NCBI RefSeq assembly: GCF_020991475.1
Contig: NZ_JAJMPA010000005.1
Coordinates: 62,001 to 126,000 of the forward strand
Direction: 5' to 3'
Length of the DNA: 64,000 nt
Source: Pedobacter sp. MC2016-14
GTDB lineage: Bacteria > Bacteroidota > Bacteroidia > Sphingobacteriales > Sphingobacteriaceae
Both the position numbers and the translations under genes were made by a program. Below are positions 1-8,249 of this stretch, in pieces. How positions within the stretch are numbered: the first letter of the stretch is position 1; each line of letters opens with the position of its first letter. Under the pieces are notes generated by a model. It searched no databases. It saw only the letters and a list, made by a program, of their open reading frames with translations, and had not been told where the DNA came from.

Positions 1-174
1 CGCCAGCCCCCTCGACATTCCTTTGTGCTCAAGGAAGTTACATAAACTGATAAAAAGCATAGAAAATACCGCCGCCAGGGCCAGCGGAACTAAAACAGGA
101 GCTGCGAAATAAAGGCCTGCTATTGCCAGAAAAAATATCAGTAAAACATGTACCGATCGTTGGAGTTTGGTCAT
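1..174 (-). CDS. AI-2E family transporter (PerM-like permease), N-terminal fragment
   Basis: The reading frame starts at the ATG whose complement lies at 172-174 and runs off the left edge, so only the first 58 residues are visible. It has a short basic start (MTKLQRS), a hydrophobic stretch at about residues 9-30, then APVLVPLALA followed by another membrane segment and an FLEHKGMSRGLA tail. This pattern of a first helix, a PLxxA turn and an LExxGxSRxLA amphipathic segment is typical of the N-terminus of the AI-2E/PurR-like permease family. These are polytopic inner-membrane proteins, usually about 340-370 residues, with poorly defined substrates. It lies 32 bp downstream of the 207-833 gene on the same strand and is probably the last visible gene of that operon. 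The family call rests on a short fragment. Confidence 0.6.
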   Translation of the reverse strand, partial: MTKLQRSVHVLLIFFLAIAGLYFAAPVLVPLALAAVFSMLFISLCNFLEHKGMSRGLA

Positions 175-206
175 ACCCAAGCTTAACAATACTTTTCCCT
201 AAAAGT

Positions 207-833
207 TTATTTTACCAGCAAACCCTTTACTAAAGCTTTCCATTGCGGATATGAAAAACCAATTTTGGCCGCCCAGCCCACCAAAGTATTTCTAAGATTA
301 TCCAGCCCATTGCCGGTATCATTGTTGGCCACCTCATTTCTTCCGTGTTCTTCTGCAAAAATGACATTTCCAATGCGCTTTACCTGAAAAGTAGAGGTTG
401 CCTCATCCGTTAAAAAATGGGCAATTGCAGGATCAGCCTTCAAGGGATTTCGGGAGGGTCTGGCAGTGATGCTGATTACTTCCACATCATCCAGAAGTTG
501 CGCGTTAACCTCTTCCAGAACAACCCAATCGTAGCCTTCTCCAGCAGCTGTGCCGGGTCCCGGAATGTCTATCCTGATATGATCACCACTTAAAGCCGTA
601 CGCTGAACCAGTCCTCCACTGGCGTCGGTTAAAAAGAAATGAGCCTTTTCAACGCCAGCAATCTCTGACCAGCGGTTAACGTCCAGCAAACGATCTTTTA
701 CCGTTTTAAAAAAATGAATGGCCTCCCCTTCTGTGGGCAACTCAATCTTTTCTACTGCATTCATTTCAGTACCTACTTGTTGAGCGGGCACCTGTGCCGC
801 TCCTGGCTGTGGATTGGGATTATTCGTTTCCAT
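207..833 (-). CDS. Hypothetical protein of unknown function
   Basis: I do not recognise this 208-residue protein. The N-terminal 25 residues are Pro/Gln/Asn-rich and probably disordered. The rest is a mixed alpha/beta soluble sequence (EGEAIHFFKTVKDRLLDVNRWSEIAG), ending in a compact Trp-rich segment (LVGWAAKIGFSYPQWKALVKGLL). No signal peptide or membrane span is visible. Only 2 bp separate its start from the stop of the upstream MscS-type channel gene, and the AI-2E-type permease gene starts 32 bp beyond its stop. All three are probably co-transcribed, which hints at an envelope or osmotic-stress setting but does not define a function. Confidence 0.75.
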   Translation of the reverse strand: METNNPNPQPGAAQVPAQQVGTEMNAVEKIELPTEGEAIHFFKTVKDRLLDVNRWSEIAGVEKAHFFLTDASGGLVQRTALSGDHIRIDIPGPGTAAGEGYDWVVLEEVNAQLLDDVEVISITARPSRNPLKADPAIAHFLTDEATSTFQVKRIGNVIFAEEHGRNEVANNDTGNGLDNLRNTLVGWAAKIGFSYPQWKALVKGLLVK

Positions 834-835
834 AA

Positions 836-1645
836 TTATGATTTAGCGTCCATACCAGGGAGTTTTATCCCCGATCCTTTTAGATTTTGCATTAAGTTTT
901 CCTGAAAAACCAAACGTGCATCGTGAAAACCATGCGCATTTAGCCATACATTCACCATTATTTTGTAACCGCTTTCTTCCAGTGCAGAAATGCCTATCCG
1001 CTTTTCAGGAGTTTTTAAAATGGCTGTAGATTCAGCGATGGTTTGATCAATTACTTTTCTGACAGTGGCAAGGTCAATCCCATAACTGAACTTCAGCTCC
1101 AGATCAAGGCGTCTGCTGCCAAGCGCGCTGATGTTGATGATGACCTCATTAGACAGCTTGCTGTTTGGAATAATTACGGTGCGGTTGTCGAACGTGGTCA
1201 CTACGGTATAAAATAGCTTTATGGAAGTCACTGTTCCTTCCTGCCCCTGGGCTATAATATTATCAGAAACACTAAAAGGCCTCAACAACAGGATCAATAC
1301 GCCGGAAGCAAAGTTTTGCATGGTACCAGACAATGCTAAACCTGCCGCCACACCAATGGCGCCTACCAATGCCGCGAAAATAGTGAGGGGGATACCCAAG
1401 GTTTGCATAACCAGAAAGATCAGCAGTGCCCTTAATACAACGATGGTTACGTTTAGAAAAAAGGGTTTCAATGAACTGTTTACCTGATGGTGCTGCATGC
1501 GACCCTGCATCCATCGGGAGAAAATCCTGATGAGCCAAAGGCCGACGAACAAAAACACAATGGCCAGCAAAATATCGGGGCCTTTTAACAGCAACCAGTC
1601 GTAAAATTTGTCGTAATAGCTATCTACATTCTGAGTTAATTTCAT
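836..1645 (-). CDS. Small-conductance mechanosensitive channel (MscS family)
   Basis: A 269-residue protein of the usual MscS size. It has a short N-terminal region, membrane segments at about residues 22-42, 60-85 and 90-110, and the Gly/Ala-rich pore helix (AALVGAIGVAAGLALSGTMQNFASGVLILLLRPF). The family beta-domain follows with the motif VIIPNSKLSNEVI. MscS channels open on membrane tension and release solutes during hypo-osmotic shock. It is the first gene of a minus-strand operon with the 207-833 protein and the AI-2E-type permease, and diverges from the ferritin-fold gene at 1859. A second, longer MscS homologue lies at 33675-34550. The assignment is secure at family level. Confidence 0.93.
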   Translation of the reverse strand: MKLTQNVDSYYDKFYDWLLLKGPDILLAIVFLFVGLWLIRIFSRWMQGRMQHHQVNSSLKPFFLNVTIVVLRALLIFLVMQTLGIPLTIFAALVGAIGVAAGLALSGTMQNFASGVLILLLRPFSVSDNIIAQGQEGTVTSIKLFYTVVTTFDNRTVIIPNSKLSNEVIINISALGSRRLDLELKFSYGIDLATVRKVIDQTIAESTAILKTPEKRIGISALEESGYKIMVNVWLNAHGFHDARLVFQENLMQNLKGSGIKLPGMDAKS

Positions 1646-1858
1646 ACTATAATTTTAACATAACACTTACCCTAACAGGCTATAAACGCAGCAGGATTGA
1701 AAAAGTTTGAGCAAGCATGAAGCTCCGCCTGGTAAAATTTAGAGGTAAAATCTTTTATTTTAAAATTTACAAACAAAATTCATCCAGTACGGTTGTACAG
1801 CCCGGAGATCAGCAATAACGAGCTCTAACAAAACATCTTAAACGAAAAACAAAAAATT

Positions 1859-2413
1859 ATGGCAACTACAAAAAAAGCAGGCACAAAAGCGCCAGCGAAA
1901 TCGAAAACAGGTAAGATGGAGAATTCTGAATTTCATGAATTTTTCGTTGATGAATTAAAAGACATCTATTGGGCAGAAAAGCATTTGGCTAAGGCCTTAC
2001 CTAAAATGAAAAAAGCAGCGACAAGCCCTGAACTGGCTGCAGCTTTTGAAAAACACACAGAAGAAACGACCACACACATTGCAACCTTAGAGCAGGTATT
2101 TGCTTTGCTGGATGAAAAACCTCAGGCTAAAAAATGTGATGCAATGGAAGGATTGCTGAAAGAAGGTGAAGGTATTATTGAAGATACGGATTCGGGTACA
2201 TTGATTCGTGATGCAGGATTGATTCTTGCCGCCCAAAAAGTGGAGCATTATGAAATTGCTACTTATGGTACGCTTGTAGTTTTTGCCCAAAACATGGGAC
2301 ATACCGACGTTGCTGAATTATTACAATTTACATTGGATAATGAAAAAGCAACCGATGTAGCGCTGACTGAAATTGCCGAAAGTTTTGTAAACGAGCAGGC
2401 AGCAGCAGAGTAA
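1859..2413 (+). CDS. YciE/YciF-type ferritin-like protein (DUF892)
   Basis: A 184-residue protein with a basic Ala/Lys-rich N-terminal tail (residues 1-22) ahead of a DUF892 four-helix ferritin-like fold. Visible family features are FVDELKDIYWAEKHLAKALPKM in helix 1, EETTTHI in helix 2, AAQKVEHYEIATYGTL in helix 3 and a final helix with DNEKATD. The Glu and Glu-x-x-His positions expected to bind a di-iron centre are present. Such proteins are commonly stress-induced; their chemistry is not settled. The Lys-rich tail resembles tails thought to help DNA or polyanion binding, which is inference. A strong terminator follows at 2435-2461. A degenerate relative lies immediately downstream. Confidence 0.9.
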   Translation: MATTKKAGTKAPAKSKTGKMENSEFHEFFVDELKDIYWAEKHLAKALPKMKKAATSPELAAAFEKHTEETTTHIATLEQVFALLDEKPQAKKCDAMEGLLKEGEGIIEDTDSGTLIRDAGLILAAQKVEHYEIATYGTLVVFAQNMGHTDVAELLQFTLDNEKATDVALTEIAESFVNEQAAAE

Positions 2414-2434
2414 TATTAAACATTTTTTTTCAAG

Positions 2435-2461
2435 TCCTCCGGTGTAAGCCGGAGGATTTTT
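2435..2461 (+). terminator. Rho-independent terminator after the ferritin-like gene
   Basis: An 8-bp perfect stem (TCCTCCGG pairing with CCGGAGGA) with a 6-base loop is followed by five T residues. It lies 22 bp past the 1859-2413 stop codon and separates that gene from the next. Confidence 0.85.
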
Positions 2462-2514
2462 AGGATTAAATTATCCCCTTACCGGAGGCCATTAAAATTA
2501 ATTGATTTAAAAAA

Positions 2515-3009
2515 ATGCAGGACTTGCTCTACAAAGAATACCATAAACGCTTATCCGGTTTATTGGCTGCCGAAAACAAATACCGTAAAGTCTTTCAGAA
2601 ATTAGCTTCGGTGGCTAGTACTGAAGAACTAAAAAGTGCCATTATTCCTGAAAAAACGGAGGCTGAACAGCATATTGCGAGATTAAAGCAATGTTTGCAG
2701 CTTGCAGATTTAAAGGCAGAACGTTTAATTGATGAGCTTGATACCACATTACTAAGCTTAGTTGAAGCAACGCTTAAAGAGAAAAAAATGGACGCAATTT
2801 CAATGGATATTCAGATACTTCAGCGGGCTGTAGCGGTTTTCAATTCAAAGAAGGCATCGTATGAAATAGTACATAAAATGGCAGTTGCCTTGCAACAGGA
2901 ACTGGCTGCGCAGTTGCTGGAACAGTGTGCTAAAGACAATCAAAATAACTATGCCTATTTGCTGCAAATTGCGGCCAACATCATTTATCCTAAAGCCGTA
3001 ATCGCCTAA
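2515..3009 (+). CDS. Degenerate DUF892/YciF-like helical protein
   Basis: A 164-residue all-helical protein. It lines up by eye with the DUF892 protein just upstream: spacing of the first two helices is kept, and EAEQHIARLKQCL here matches the TTTHIATLEQVF segment there. In the third helix the Glu/His pair (VEHYEIATYG in the neighbour) is replaced by RAVAVFNSKKASYEIV, and the last helix also lacks clear metal ligands. It is therefore likely a ferritin-fold relative that has lost at least one half of the di-iron site. It has no signal peptide and sits alone between a terminator and the sod gene 50 bp downstream. Function unknown. Confidence 0.7.
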   Translation: MQDLLYKEYHKRLSGLLAAENKYRKVFQKLASVASTEELKSAIIPEKTEAEQHIARLKQCLQLADLKAERLIDELDTTLLSLVEATLKEKKMDAISMDIQILQRAVAVFNSKKASYEIVHKMAVALQQELAAQLLEQCAKDNQNNYAYLLQIAANIIYPKAVIA

Positions 3010-3059
3010 ACTAAATGGTCATTTGGTTTGTTATATTGAAAAGTATAAATCTTTAATAT

Positions 3060-3788
3060 ATGGAACCAATAGAAAGAAGAAAGTTTCTGGGCCTGAGTTT
3101 AACCGCGGCTGGCGCAGTGGCTTTGGCTGGAATTACCGGATCACCACTGGACGTCCTGGCATCATCAAAAGCCGCAACACCCTTTAACGCATTTGCATTT
3201 ACACAAATTCCATTACCCTACGCTTATAAGGCACTTGAACCGGCAATTGATGCGCAGACGATGGAAATTCATTATACGAAGCACCATGCTACTTACATCA
3301 AGAATGTAAATGAAGCTATAAAAGCAGAAAACCTACCTTATAAAACCGAAATGGAATTTTTCGCAAATGCATCCCGGCTTTCTGCTAAGGTAAAAAACAA
3401 TGCTGGTGGTGCATGGAACCATAATTTCTTTTGGGAAAGCATGCATCCTTCTCCTGAAACGGCCCCAACAGGAAAACTGAAAGCTGCAATTGACAAATCT
3501 TTTGGCTCGCTAAGCAATTTTAAAGAAGAATTTAACAAAGCCGCAGCTGCGCAATTTGGCTCGGGCTGGGCATGGCTGGTCCTGGAAAAAGGCAAATTGA
3601 AAATCAGCAGCACGCCAAATCAAGACAACCCCCTGATGGATACCGCAACTGTAAAGGGCAAGCCTTTGCTCGCCCTTGATGTATGGGAACATGCCTACTA
3701 TTTGAAATATCAAAATAAACGCGCTGATTATATCAATGCCTGGTGGGCTCTGGTAAACTGGGAAAAAGTGGCTCAGCGCATGGGCTAA
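3060..3788 (+). CDS. Superoxide dismutase (Mn/Fe family) with Tat signal
   Basis: A 242-residue Fe/Mn superoxide dismutase, which converts superoxide to oxygen and peroxide. The catalytic domain starts near residue 50 (PLPYAYKALEPAID). Metal ligands are visible as His71, His121 (AWNHNFFW), Asp207 and His211 (DVWEHAYY). Gly117 and Gln188 (NQDNPLM) sit at the positions that separate Mn-type (Gly plus late Gln) from classical Fe-type enzymes, so it is predicted to be Mn-type or cambialistic. Residues 1-38 form a twin-arginine signal: ERRKFLG, a hydrophobic stretch and ASSKA. That implies folded export to the periplasm or envelope, unlike the usual cytosolic enzyme. It converges with the transglutaminase gene, with 2 bp between the stop codons. 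Confidence 0.93.
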   Translation: MEPIERRKFLGLSLTAAGAVALAGITGSPLDVLASSKAATPFNAFAFTQIPLPYAYKALEPAIDAQTMEIHYTKHHATYIKNVNEAIKAENLPYKTEMEFFANASRLSAKVKNNAGGAWNHNFFWESMHPSPETAPTGKLKAAIDKSFGSLSNFKEEFNKAAAAQFGSGWAWLVLEKGKLKISSTPNQDNPLMDTATVKGKPLLALDVWEHAYYLKYQNKRADYINAWWALVNWEKVAQRMG

Positions 3789-3790
3789 AT

Positions 3791-4774
3791 TTATTGTTGC
3801 TGTTGCTGCTGCTGTTGTATTTGCTGCATCAGCTCCAGGTTTCTTCGGTAACTGTTTCCTTTAACCATTTCTACTACAGGTTCTGGTACCACTTGTTCTA
3901 CAACCGGCTCATGAACCTCAAGTAAACCGTTATCATAGCCTACAGTGACCTGAACAGCAAGTTTATGGTTGGAGGGGCCTTTATAAACGCCTTTTACAGG
4001 CGAACAATCATTGAAACTTCTCCCGTAAGCCAATCTTACATAGGTTTCATTGGCAATGCAGTTATTGGTAGGATCCAGGCCAAGCCAGCCATACGAAGGG
4101 ATATAGGCCTCTACCCAGGCATGGGTAGCGCCTTCTCCCCTTACGCCATTTTTATTGGGACAGATGTATCCGCTTACATATTTGGCAGGAATGTTAACCA
4201 TGCGCAGCATCTGACACAGCAAATGGGCAAAATCCTGGCAAACGCCGGCTTTCAACTGCCAGATTTCATCCAGCTGCGTTTGTACGGTGGTTACCCCCTG
4301 AATGTACTTAAACTCTTCAAAAATCATCTTGCAATAATCCAGCGCTGTTTGATATGGAGAAGCATCGGTTTTAACTTCCCCTCCCATCATTTCCTTTAAA
4401 TCTGGCAGGCTATCAAATGCTTCCCATTTTAAATAGTCGATATAGGGAACATGATGCCGCAGACTTTTTAACTCTTCCCATTGCAAGTTGCCAAACATCG
4501 TTTCAGCAGGCAACTCCCGGTGTTTGGTAGAAACGGTTAATTCCGAATAGATTTCCAGTTCACGGTGGCGCTCACTATAGGTAAAAAAGCCAATCTGGTT
4601 GCCGTAATAATCTGAAAAGGTATCTACTTTCGGATTACCGGATATTTTAAGGTCATGTTTCAGTACAGTTTGATAATCATCTTCAATTGGATACAAGATG
4701 ATATGGTTTACGCTGTCCCTAACCAGGGATTCGTAAGTATATTTTGTGATGTGTTTGATGTTGAATTCTGGCAT
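3791..4774 (-). CDS. Transglutaminase-like protein of the Anbu/ATP-grasp locus
   Basis: A 327-residue protein with an N-terminal bacterial transglutaminase beta-domain and a transglutaminase-like cysteine peptidase fold. The triad is visible as Cys179 (KAGVCQDFAH), His218 (GATHAWVEAY) and Asp234 (WLGLDPTNN). The start was set at the ATG giving MPEFNIKHITKYTYES, the normal family N-terminus, 10 bp after the upstream stop. A longer frame is possible, but it would overlap the upstream gene. The C-terminus is odd: after a Val/Glu/Pro linker it ends in QQI followed by eight glutamines encoded by CAG/CAA. This is the last gene of the ATP-grasp, alpha-E, transglutaminase operon, a grouping known to travel with Anbu peptidases. 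It probably cleaves or forms amide bonds on a substrate made by the neighbouring ligase; the substrate is unknown. Confidence 0.88.
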   Translation of the reverse strand: MPEFNIKHITKYTYESLVRDSVNHIILYPIEDDYQTVLKHDLKISGNPKVDTFSDYYGNQIGFFTYSERHRELEIYSELTVSTKHRELPAETMFGNLQWEELKSLRHHVPYIDYLKWEAFDSLPDLKEMMGGEVKTDASPYQTALDYCKMIFEEFKYIQGVTTVQTQLDEIWQLKAGVCQDFAHLLCQMLRMVNIPAKYVSGYICPNKNGVRGEGATHAWVEAYIPSYGWLGLDPTNNCIANETYVRLAYGRSFNDCSPVKGVYKGPSNHKLAVQVTVGYDNGLLEVHEPVVEQVVPEPVVEMVKGNSYRRNLELMQQIQQQQQQQQ

Positions 4775-4784
4775 ATCGGTGGTA

Positions 4785-5717
4785 TTAAGATAAGGAGAAA
4801 CAAGTAGTATTGAAGGCATTACCGATGCCATACAACTCTGATTTAATTTCGGCAAGGTACAAATGCAGATCGCCCTGTTTCAAGCCTTTGATGGAGCTAT
4901 ATTTTACCTTGCTCTGCAAACGACCGATCAAAAAAGAAAGGTTGCCGGCATTGATATGACCATCATTTTTAAGCCTGTCAAAATACTTGATCAGCTGGTT
5001 AAGTGAATAAATTACCGAGCGTGGAAATTCATTATTGAGCACCACTTGTGCCAGTACGTTCTCCGCTTCAAAACCCTGGCGATAGGTTTTAAGATAAAGT
5101 TCATAACCACCAATACTTAACAGCAGGTGTTTCCAGTAACTGGTATTGGTGAGCAAATCCGGATTGTGGTCTACTGAGCCAAATTTGACGTCCAGGATGT
5201 TCACAGATTGAATGCTCCGCTCCAGGTATTTGCCAATGCGCATAAAGCTACTTCCTTCATTTCTGGCCATGGTAATTTCTGTAGTTCCGTAAAAAAGCAT
5301 CCCTTGTTTAATGAGAATGTCCAGCACGGATATTGGATCATCTTTTTTAAGCATGTTATTGAGCTTAGGATCTTTGATGGTGTGGTAATATTCGTTAAGG
5401 CATTGCCATACATCTTTGGTAATGTGGTCCTGCACGCTGCGTGCGTTTTCTCTAACTTGCGTGATGATATTGACAATTGAATTTGGATTTTCACGGTCCG
5501 TTACCATATACTGAAGTGCCGCACGGCTTTTAAACTCCAGGCCCTCAAAACCCTCATCGTCGGGGCCGTAAAAGATCCGGGCTACCGGACTCCAGGAAAA
5601 ATCTGAAATTGCATCCTGCGAAGCAGCATAATTGATTTTAAGCATGCGCAGCATACCATCTGTTCTTTCAATGTAACGGCTTATCCAATATAAACTTTCT
5701 GCAACCCTGCTTAACAT
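4785..5717 (-). CDS. Alpha-E domain protein (DUF403)
   Basis: A 310-residue protein that starts with MLSRVAESLYWISRYIERTD, the hallmark opening of the alpha-E (DUF403) family. It continues as an all-helical sequence with the characteristic ITMARNEGSSFMRIGKYLER segment. The family has no established activity. It nearly always accompanies a circularly permuted ATP-grasp enzyme and a transglutaminase-like protein, and is thought to help that ligase. Here it sits between those two genes, 38 bp after the ATP-grasp stop and 10 bp before the transglutaminase start. Family call is secure; role is inferred from context. Confidence 0.93.
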   Translation of the reverse strand: MLSRVAESLYWISRYIERTDGMLRMLKINYAASQDAISDFSWSPVARIFYGPDDEGFEGLEFKSRAALQYMVTDRENPNSIVNIITQVRENARSVQDHITKDVWQCLNEYYHTIKDPKLNNMLKKDDPISVLDILIKQGMLFYGTTEITMARNEGSSFMRIGKYLERSIQSVNILDVKFGSVDHNPDLLTNTSYWKHLLLSIGGYELYLKTYRQGFEAENVLAQVVLNNEFPRSVIYSLNQLIKYFDRLKNDGHINAGNLSFLIGRLQSKVKYSSIKGLKQGDLHLYLAEIKSELYGIGNAFNTTCFSLS

Positions 5718-5755
5718 ATATAATGATGTATTTTGATTGTATGTTTAAAATATAA

Positions 5756-7204
5756 CTAAGACAACACCCAGGTGTCTTTACTACCCCCACCCTGAGAGCT
5801 GTTGACCACCAGTGAACCTTCTTTTAAGGCTACCCTTGTTAAACCGCCGGGAATAATGTCAATTCCATTGGGTCCGCAGACGGCAAAAGGCCTAAAATCT
5901 ACCCGTCTGGGCTGAAGTACGCCCTGCATGTAGCATGGTGCAGAAGATAAACTAATGGTAGGCTGGGCGATAAAAGCCCTGGGGTCTTTCATCACTTCAA
6001 TCTTATAGGCTTCAATTTCTTCAGGTGTGGCCGCATGCCCCATTAACATACCATATCCGCCACTTCCATTGGTTTGTTTGATCACCATTTTATTGATGTG
6101 CTCAAATACATGCGCACGCTCCTCTTTATTGCCGAGCTGATAAGTGGGGACATTTTTTAACAGCGGTTCTTCGTTGAGGTAGTACCTGATCATGTCTGGT
6201 ACGTAAACGTAAACAGCTTTATCATCTGCCACGCCGTTACCTACTGCATTTACAATGGTTACATTTCCTTTTCTGTAGGCATTCATTAAACCAGCTACCC
6301 CAAGCAAGCTGCTGGAATTGAATACCAGCGGGTCCAGGTAGTCGTCATCTACCCGGCGGTAAATTACATCTACCTGCTGCAGGCCAGCTGTAGTTTTCAT
6401 GAAAACTTTATGGTCTTCTACCACCAAGTCCGGCCCTTCAACCAGTTCAATCCCCATTAACCTGGCCAATGTGGTGTGCTCAAAATAAGCAGAGTTAAAA
6501 CTTCCCGGACTCAACAATACAATGGTTGGATTGGCAATTTGCCTGGGCGACAGTGAAAGCAGATTGTTGTACAAAACATTGGGATATTCAATAACGCTCC
6601 TCACCTTGCATTTGGGCAGCAGATCTGGAAAAAGACGTTTGGTAATTTCCCGGTTTTCCAGCATATAACTTACACCCGAAGGGGTCCGTACATTATCCTC
6701 CAAGATATAATAGGTACCATCATTGTCGCGGATCAGGTCTATGCCTGCAATATGAATATAGATGTCATGCGGTACTTTTACATTCACCATTTCCCTTAAA
6801 AAATGCGGGCAGGAGTAAATGATATCAATGGGAACAATTCCATCTTTAATGATGAACTGATCGCTATAAACGTCTTTTAAAAAGAGGTTGAGGGCCGTTA
6901 CCCTTTGCTTAATTCCTTTTTCGATGTATTCCCACTCTTCGGCTTTTATAATTCTGGGAATGATATCAAAAGGGAAGATCTTCTCTACACCTTCGCCACT
7001 ATTGTACACGGTAAAAGTGATCCCCTGGCTCATGAAAAGCACTTTTGAAAGTTCTTCTTTTTTGTTGAGCTCTTCTGCGGATTCTAAATCCAGGTATTCC
7101 ATTACCCTTTTATACTCTTCCCTTACCTGTTTCGTTTCATCAAACATCTCATCCCAGGTATTATGAGGCAGATTATACTGTTTTGCGTATTCGTTTTTAC
7201 TCAT
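5756..7204 (-). CDS. Circularly permuted ATP-grasp protein (DUF404/DUF407 type)
   Basis: A 482-residue protein matching the circularly permuted ATP-grasp type 2 family in length and motifs. It contains DNVRTPSGVSYMLENRE in the middle, LLSPGSFNSAYFEHTTLA, the metal/ATP region VDVIYRRVDDDYLDPL, and the flexible glycine loop NGSGGYGMLMG, followed by FIAQPTI and a conserved VDFRPFAV. ATP-grasp enzymes join a carboxylate to an amine using ATP, often making peptide bonds. The substrate in this family is not established. It heads the minus-strand operon with alpha-E and transglutaminase genes and is divergent from the Anbu peptidase gene across a 301-bp gap. Confidence 0.93.
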   Translation of the reverse strand: MSKNEYAKQYNLPHNTWDEMFDETKQVREEYKRVMEYLDLESAEELNKKEELSKVLFMSQGITFTVYNSGEGVEKIFPFDIIPRIIKAEEWEYIEKGIKQRVTALNLFLKDVYSDQFIIKDGIVPIDIIYSCPHFLREMVNVKVPHDIYIHIAGIDLIRDNDGTYYILEDNVRTPSGVSYMLENREITKRLFPDLLPKCKVRSVIEYPNVLYNNLLSLSPRQIANPTIVLLSPGSFNSAYFEHTTLARLMGIELVEGPDLVVEDHKVFMKTTAGLQQVDVIYRRVDDDYLDPLVFNSSSLLGVAGLMNAYRKGNVTIVNAVGNGVADDKAVYVYVPDMIRYYLNEEPLLKNVPTYQLGNKEERAHVFEHINKMVIKQTNGSGGYGMLMGHAATPEEIEAYKIEVMKDPRAFIAQPTISLSSAPCYMQGVLQPRRVDFRPFAVCGPNGIDIIPGGLTRVALKEGSLVVNSSQGGGSKDTWVLS

Positions 7205-7505
7205 ACCAGATCGTTTAATTTAAAATTCATTGAAATATAGCAAATTGTTTGATTGAATTGTCGATTTTACAATAAAAATCTAATAAAACACATTTTACAT
7301 CCCCTAAAAAATCAAAAGTTATCATTTTTACCAAAATTAACTTGAAAAAATAAAACAAAAAACACGAAAACAATTTTAGCACCACAAAGGTTAACAACAC
7401 ACCGGTTAATAAATAAAGGCGGAAAGTATAATTTCGAGCTGGAAACAATTGTTATAATCGGGCAGAGATTGATATATTTGGTCTTGCATTTGAACAACAA
7501 TCACT
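7205..7505. promoter_or_regulatory. Divergent control region between ATP-grasp and Anbu operons
   Basis: A 301-bp AT-rich gap with no convincing gene; short frames through it lack coding character. On the plus strand TTG at 7449-7451, a 21-base spacer and TATATTTG at 7473-7480 fit the Bacteroidota promoter pattern, placing the start of transcription about 20 bases before the Anbu ATG at 7506. On the minus strand TAATTTTG (complement of 7332-7339) could be the -7 box of the ATP-grasp operon, but I see no well-spaced upstream TTG, so that half is weak. Confidence 0.5.
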
Positions 7506-8249
7506 ATGACATATTGTTTAGGTATTAAAGTTAAAGAAGGGCTGGTGGCACTTGCTGACACAAGGATTACCTCAGGGACAGATACTACGGAAAAAAAGAA
7601 AATTTACCTTCAGCAGAGAGACAATTACTCGCTTTTTATCATGACCAGCGGACTCCGCTCGGTTAGGGACAAGGCAGTGCTTTATTTTAAGGAACTGATT
7701 GATGAAGGAACTGAGCACAACAAATTATATAAAGCCGTTAATGCATTTGGCGAGCAGGTAAAACGTGTGGCTAAAGAAGATAAGGAGGCGCTGGAACAGG
7801 CCGGTTTTAGATTTAACCTGCACACCATTATAGGCGGACAGCTTAAAGACGATGAGGAACACAAGCTGTTTTTGCTGTACCCTGAAGGAAATTGGGTAGA
7901 ACTTGGAAATGGCGCACCCTATGTGATTATTGGAAATGCAGGCCACGGAAAAGCGATTCTGAACAGGACGCTTACCAATGACTCTACTTTGCATACAGCT
8001 TTAAAAACAGGATTTCTATCTTTTGATTCTACCAGGGCCAGTGCAAATGACGTTGATTTCCCGATAGATGTGGTATTATACAAAAACAACAGTTTTGGTA
8101 TGATAGAACACCGCTACACTAAAAAAGATTTGGAAAGCATCTCAGAACAATGGGCAGAGGAACTGAAAGCCGCACTGAATAGAATACCTAATGACTGGAT
8201 GGAAATTGCGTTTAATGACGATCCGCTACCTAATGAAGATAAAACATGA
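7506..8249 (+). CDS. Anbu-type proteasome-like peptidase
   Basis: A 247-residue member of the Ntn-hydrolase proteasome beta-subunit superfamily, of the Anbu (ancestral beta subunit) type. The start reads MTYCLGIKVKEGLVALADTR. Removing Met exposes Thr1 as nucleophile, Asp17 falls exactly at the expected position (ALADTR), and a Lys cluster (KKKIY) at mature residues 29-31 lies near the Lys33 equivalent. No propeptide is present, as is usual for Anbu. Known Anbu proteins form open helical or ring-like assemblies rather than capped barrels, and their substrates are unclear. The stop overlaps the next ATG by 4 bases, so the transglutaminase at 8246 is translationally coupled. The facing ATP-grasp operon completes the conserved neighbourhood. 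Confidence 0.9.
   Translation: MTYCLGIKVKEGLVALADTRITSGTDTTEKKKIYLQQRDNYSLFIMTSGLRSVRDKAVLYFKELIDEGTEHNKLYKAVNAFGEQVKRVAKEDKEALEQAGFRFNLHTIIGGQLKDDEEHKLFLLYPEGNWVELGNGAPYVIIGNAGHGKAILNRTLTNDSTLHTALKTGFLSFDSTRASANDVDFPIDVVLYKNNSFGMIEHRYTKKDLESISEQWAEELKAALNRIPNDWMEIAFNDDPLPNEDKT

Noticed and set aside
3743-3925. Leu-rich short frame on the plus strand after sod
   Set aside because: It is the shadow of the glutamine codons of the transglutaminase gene on the other strand.
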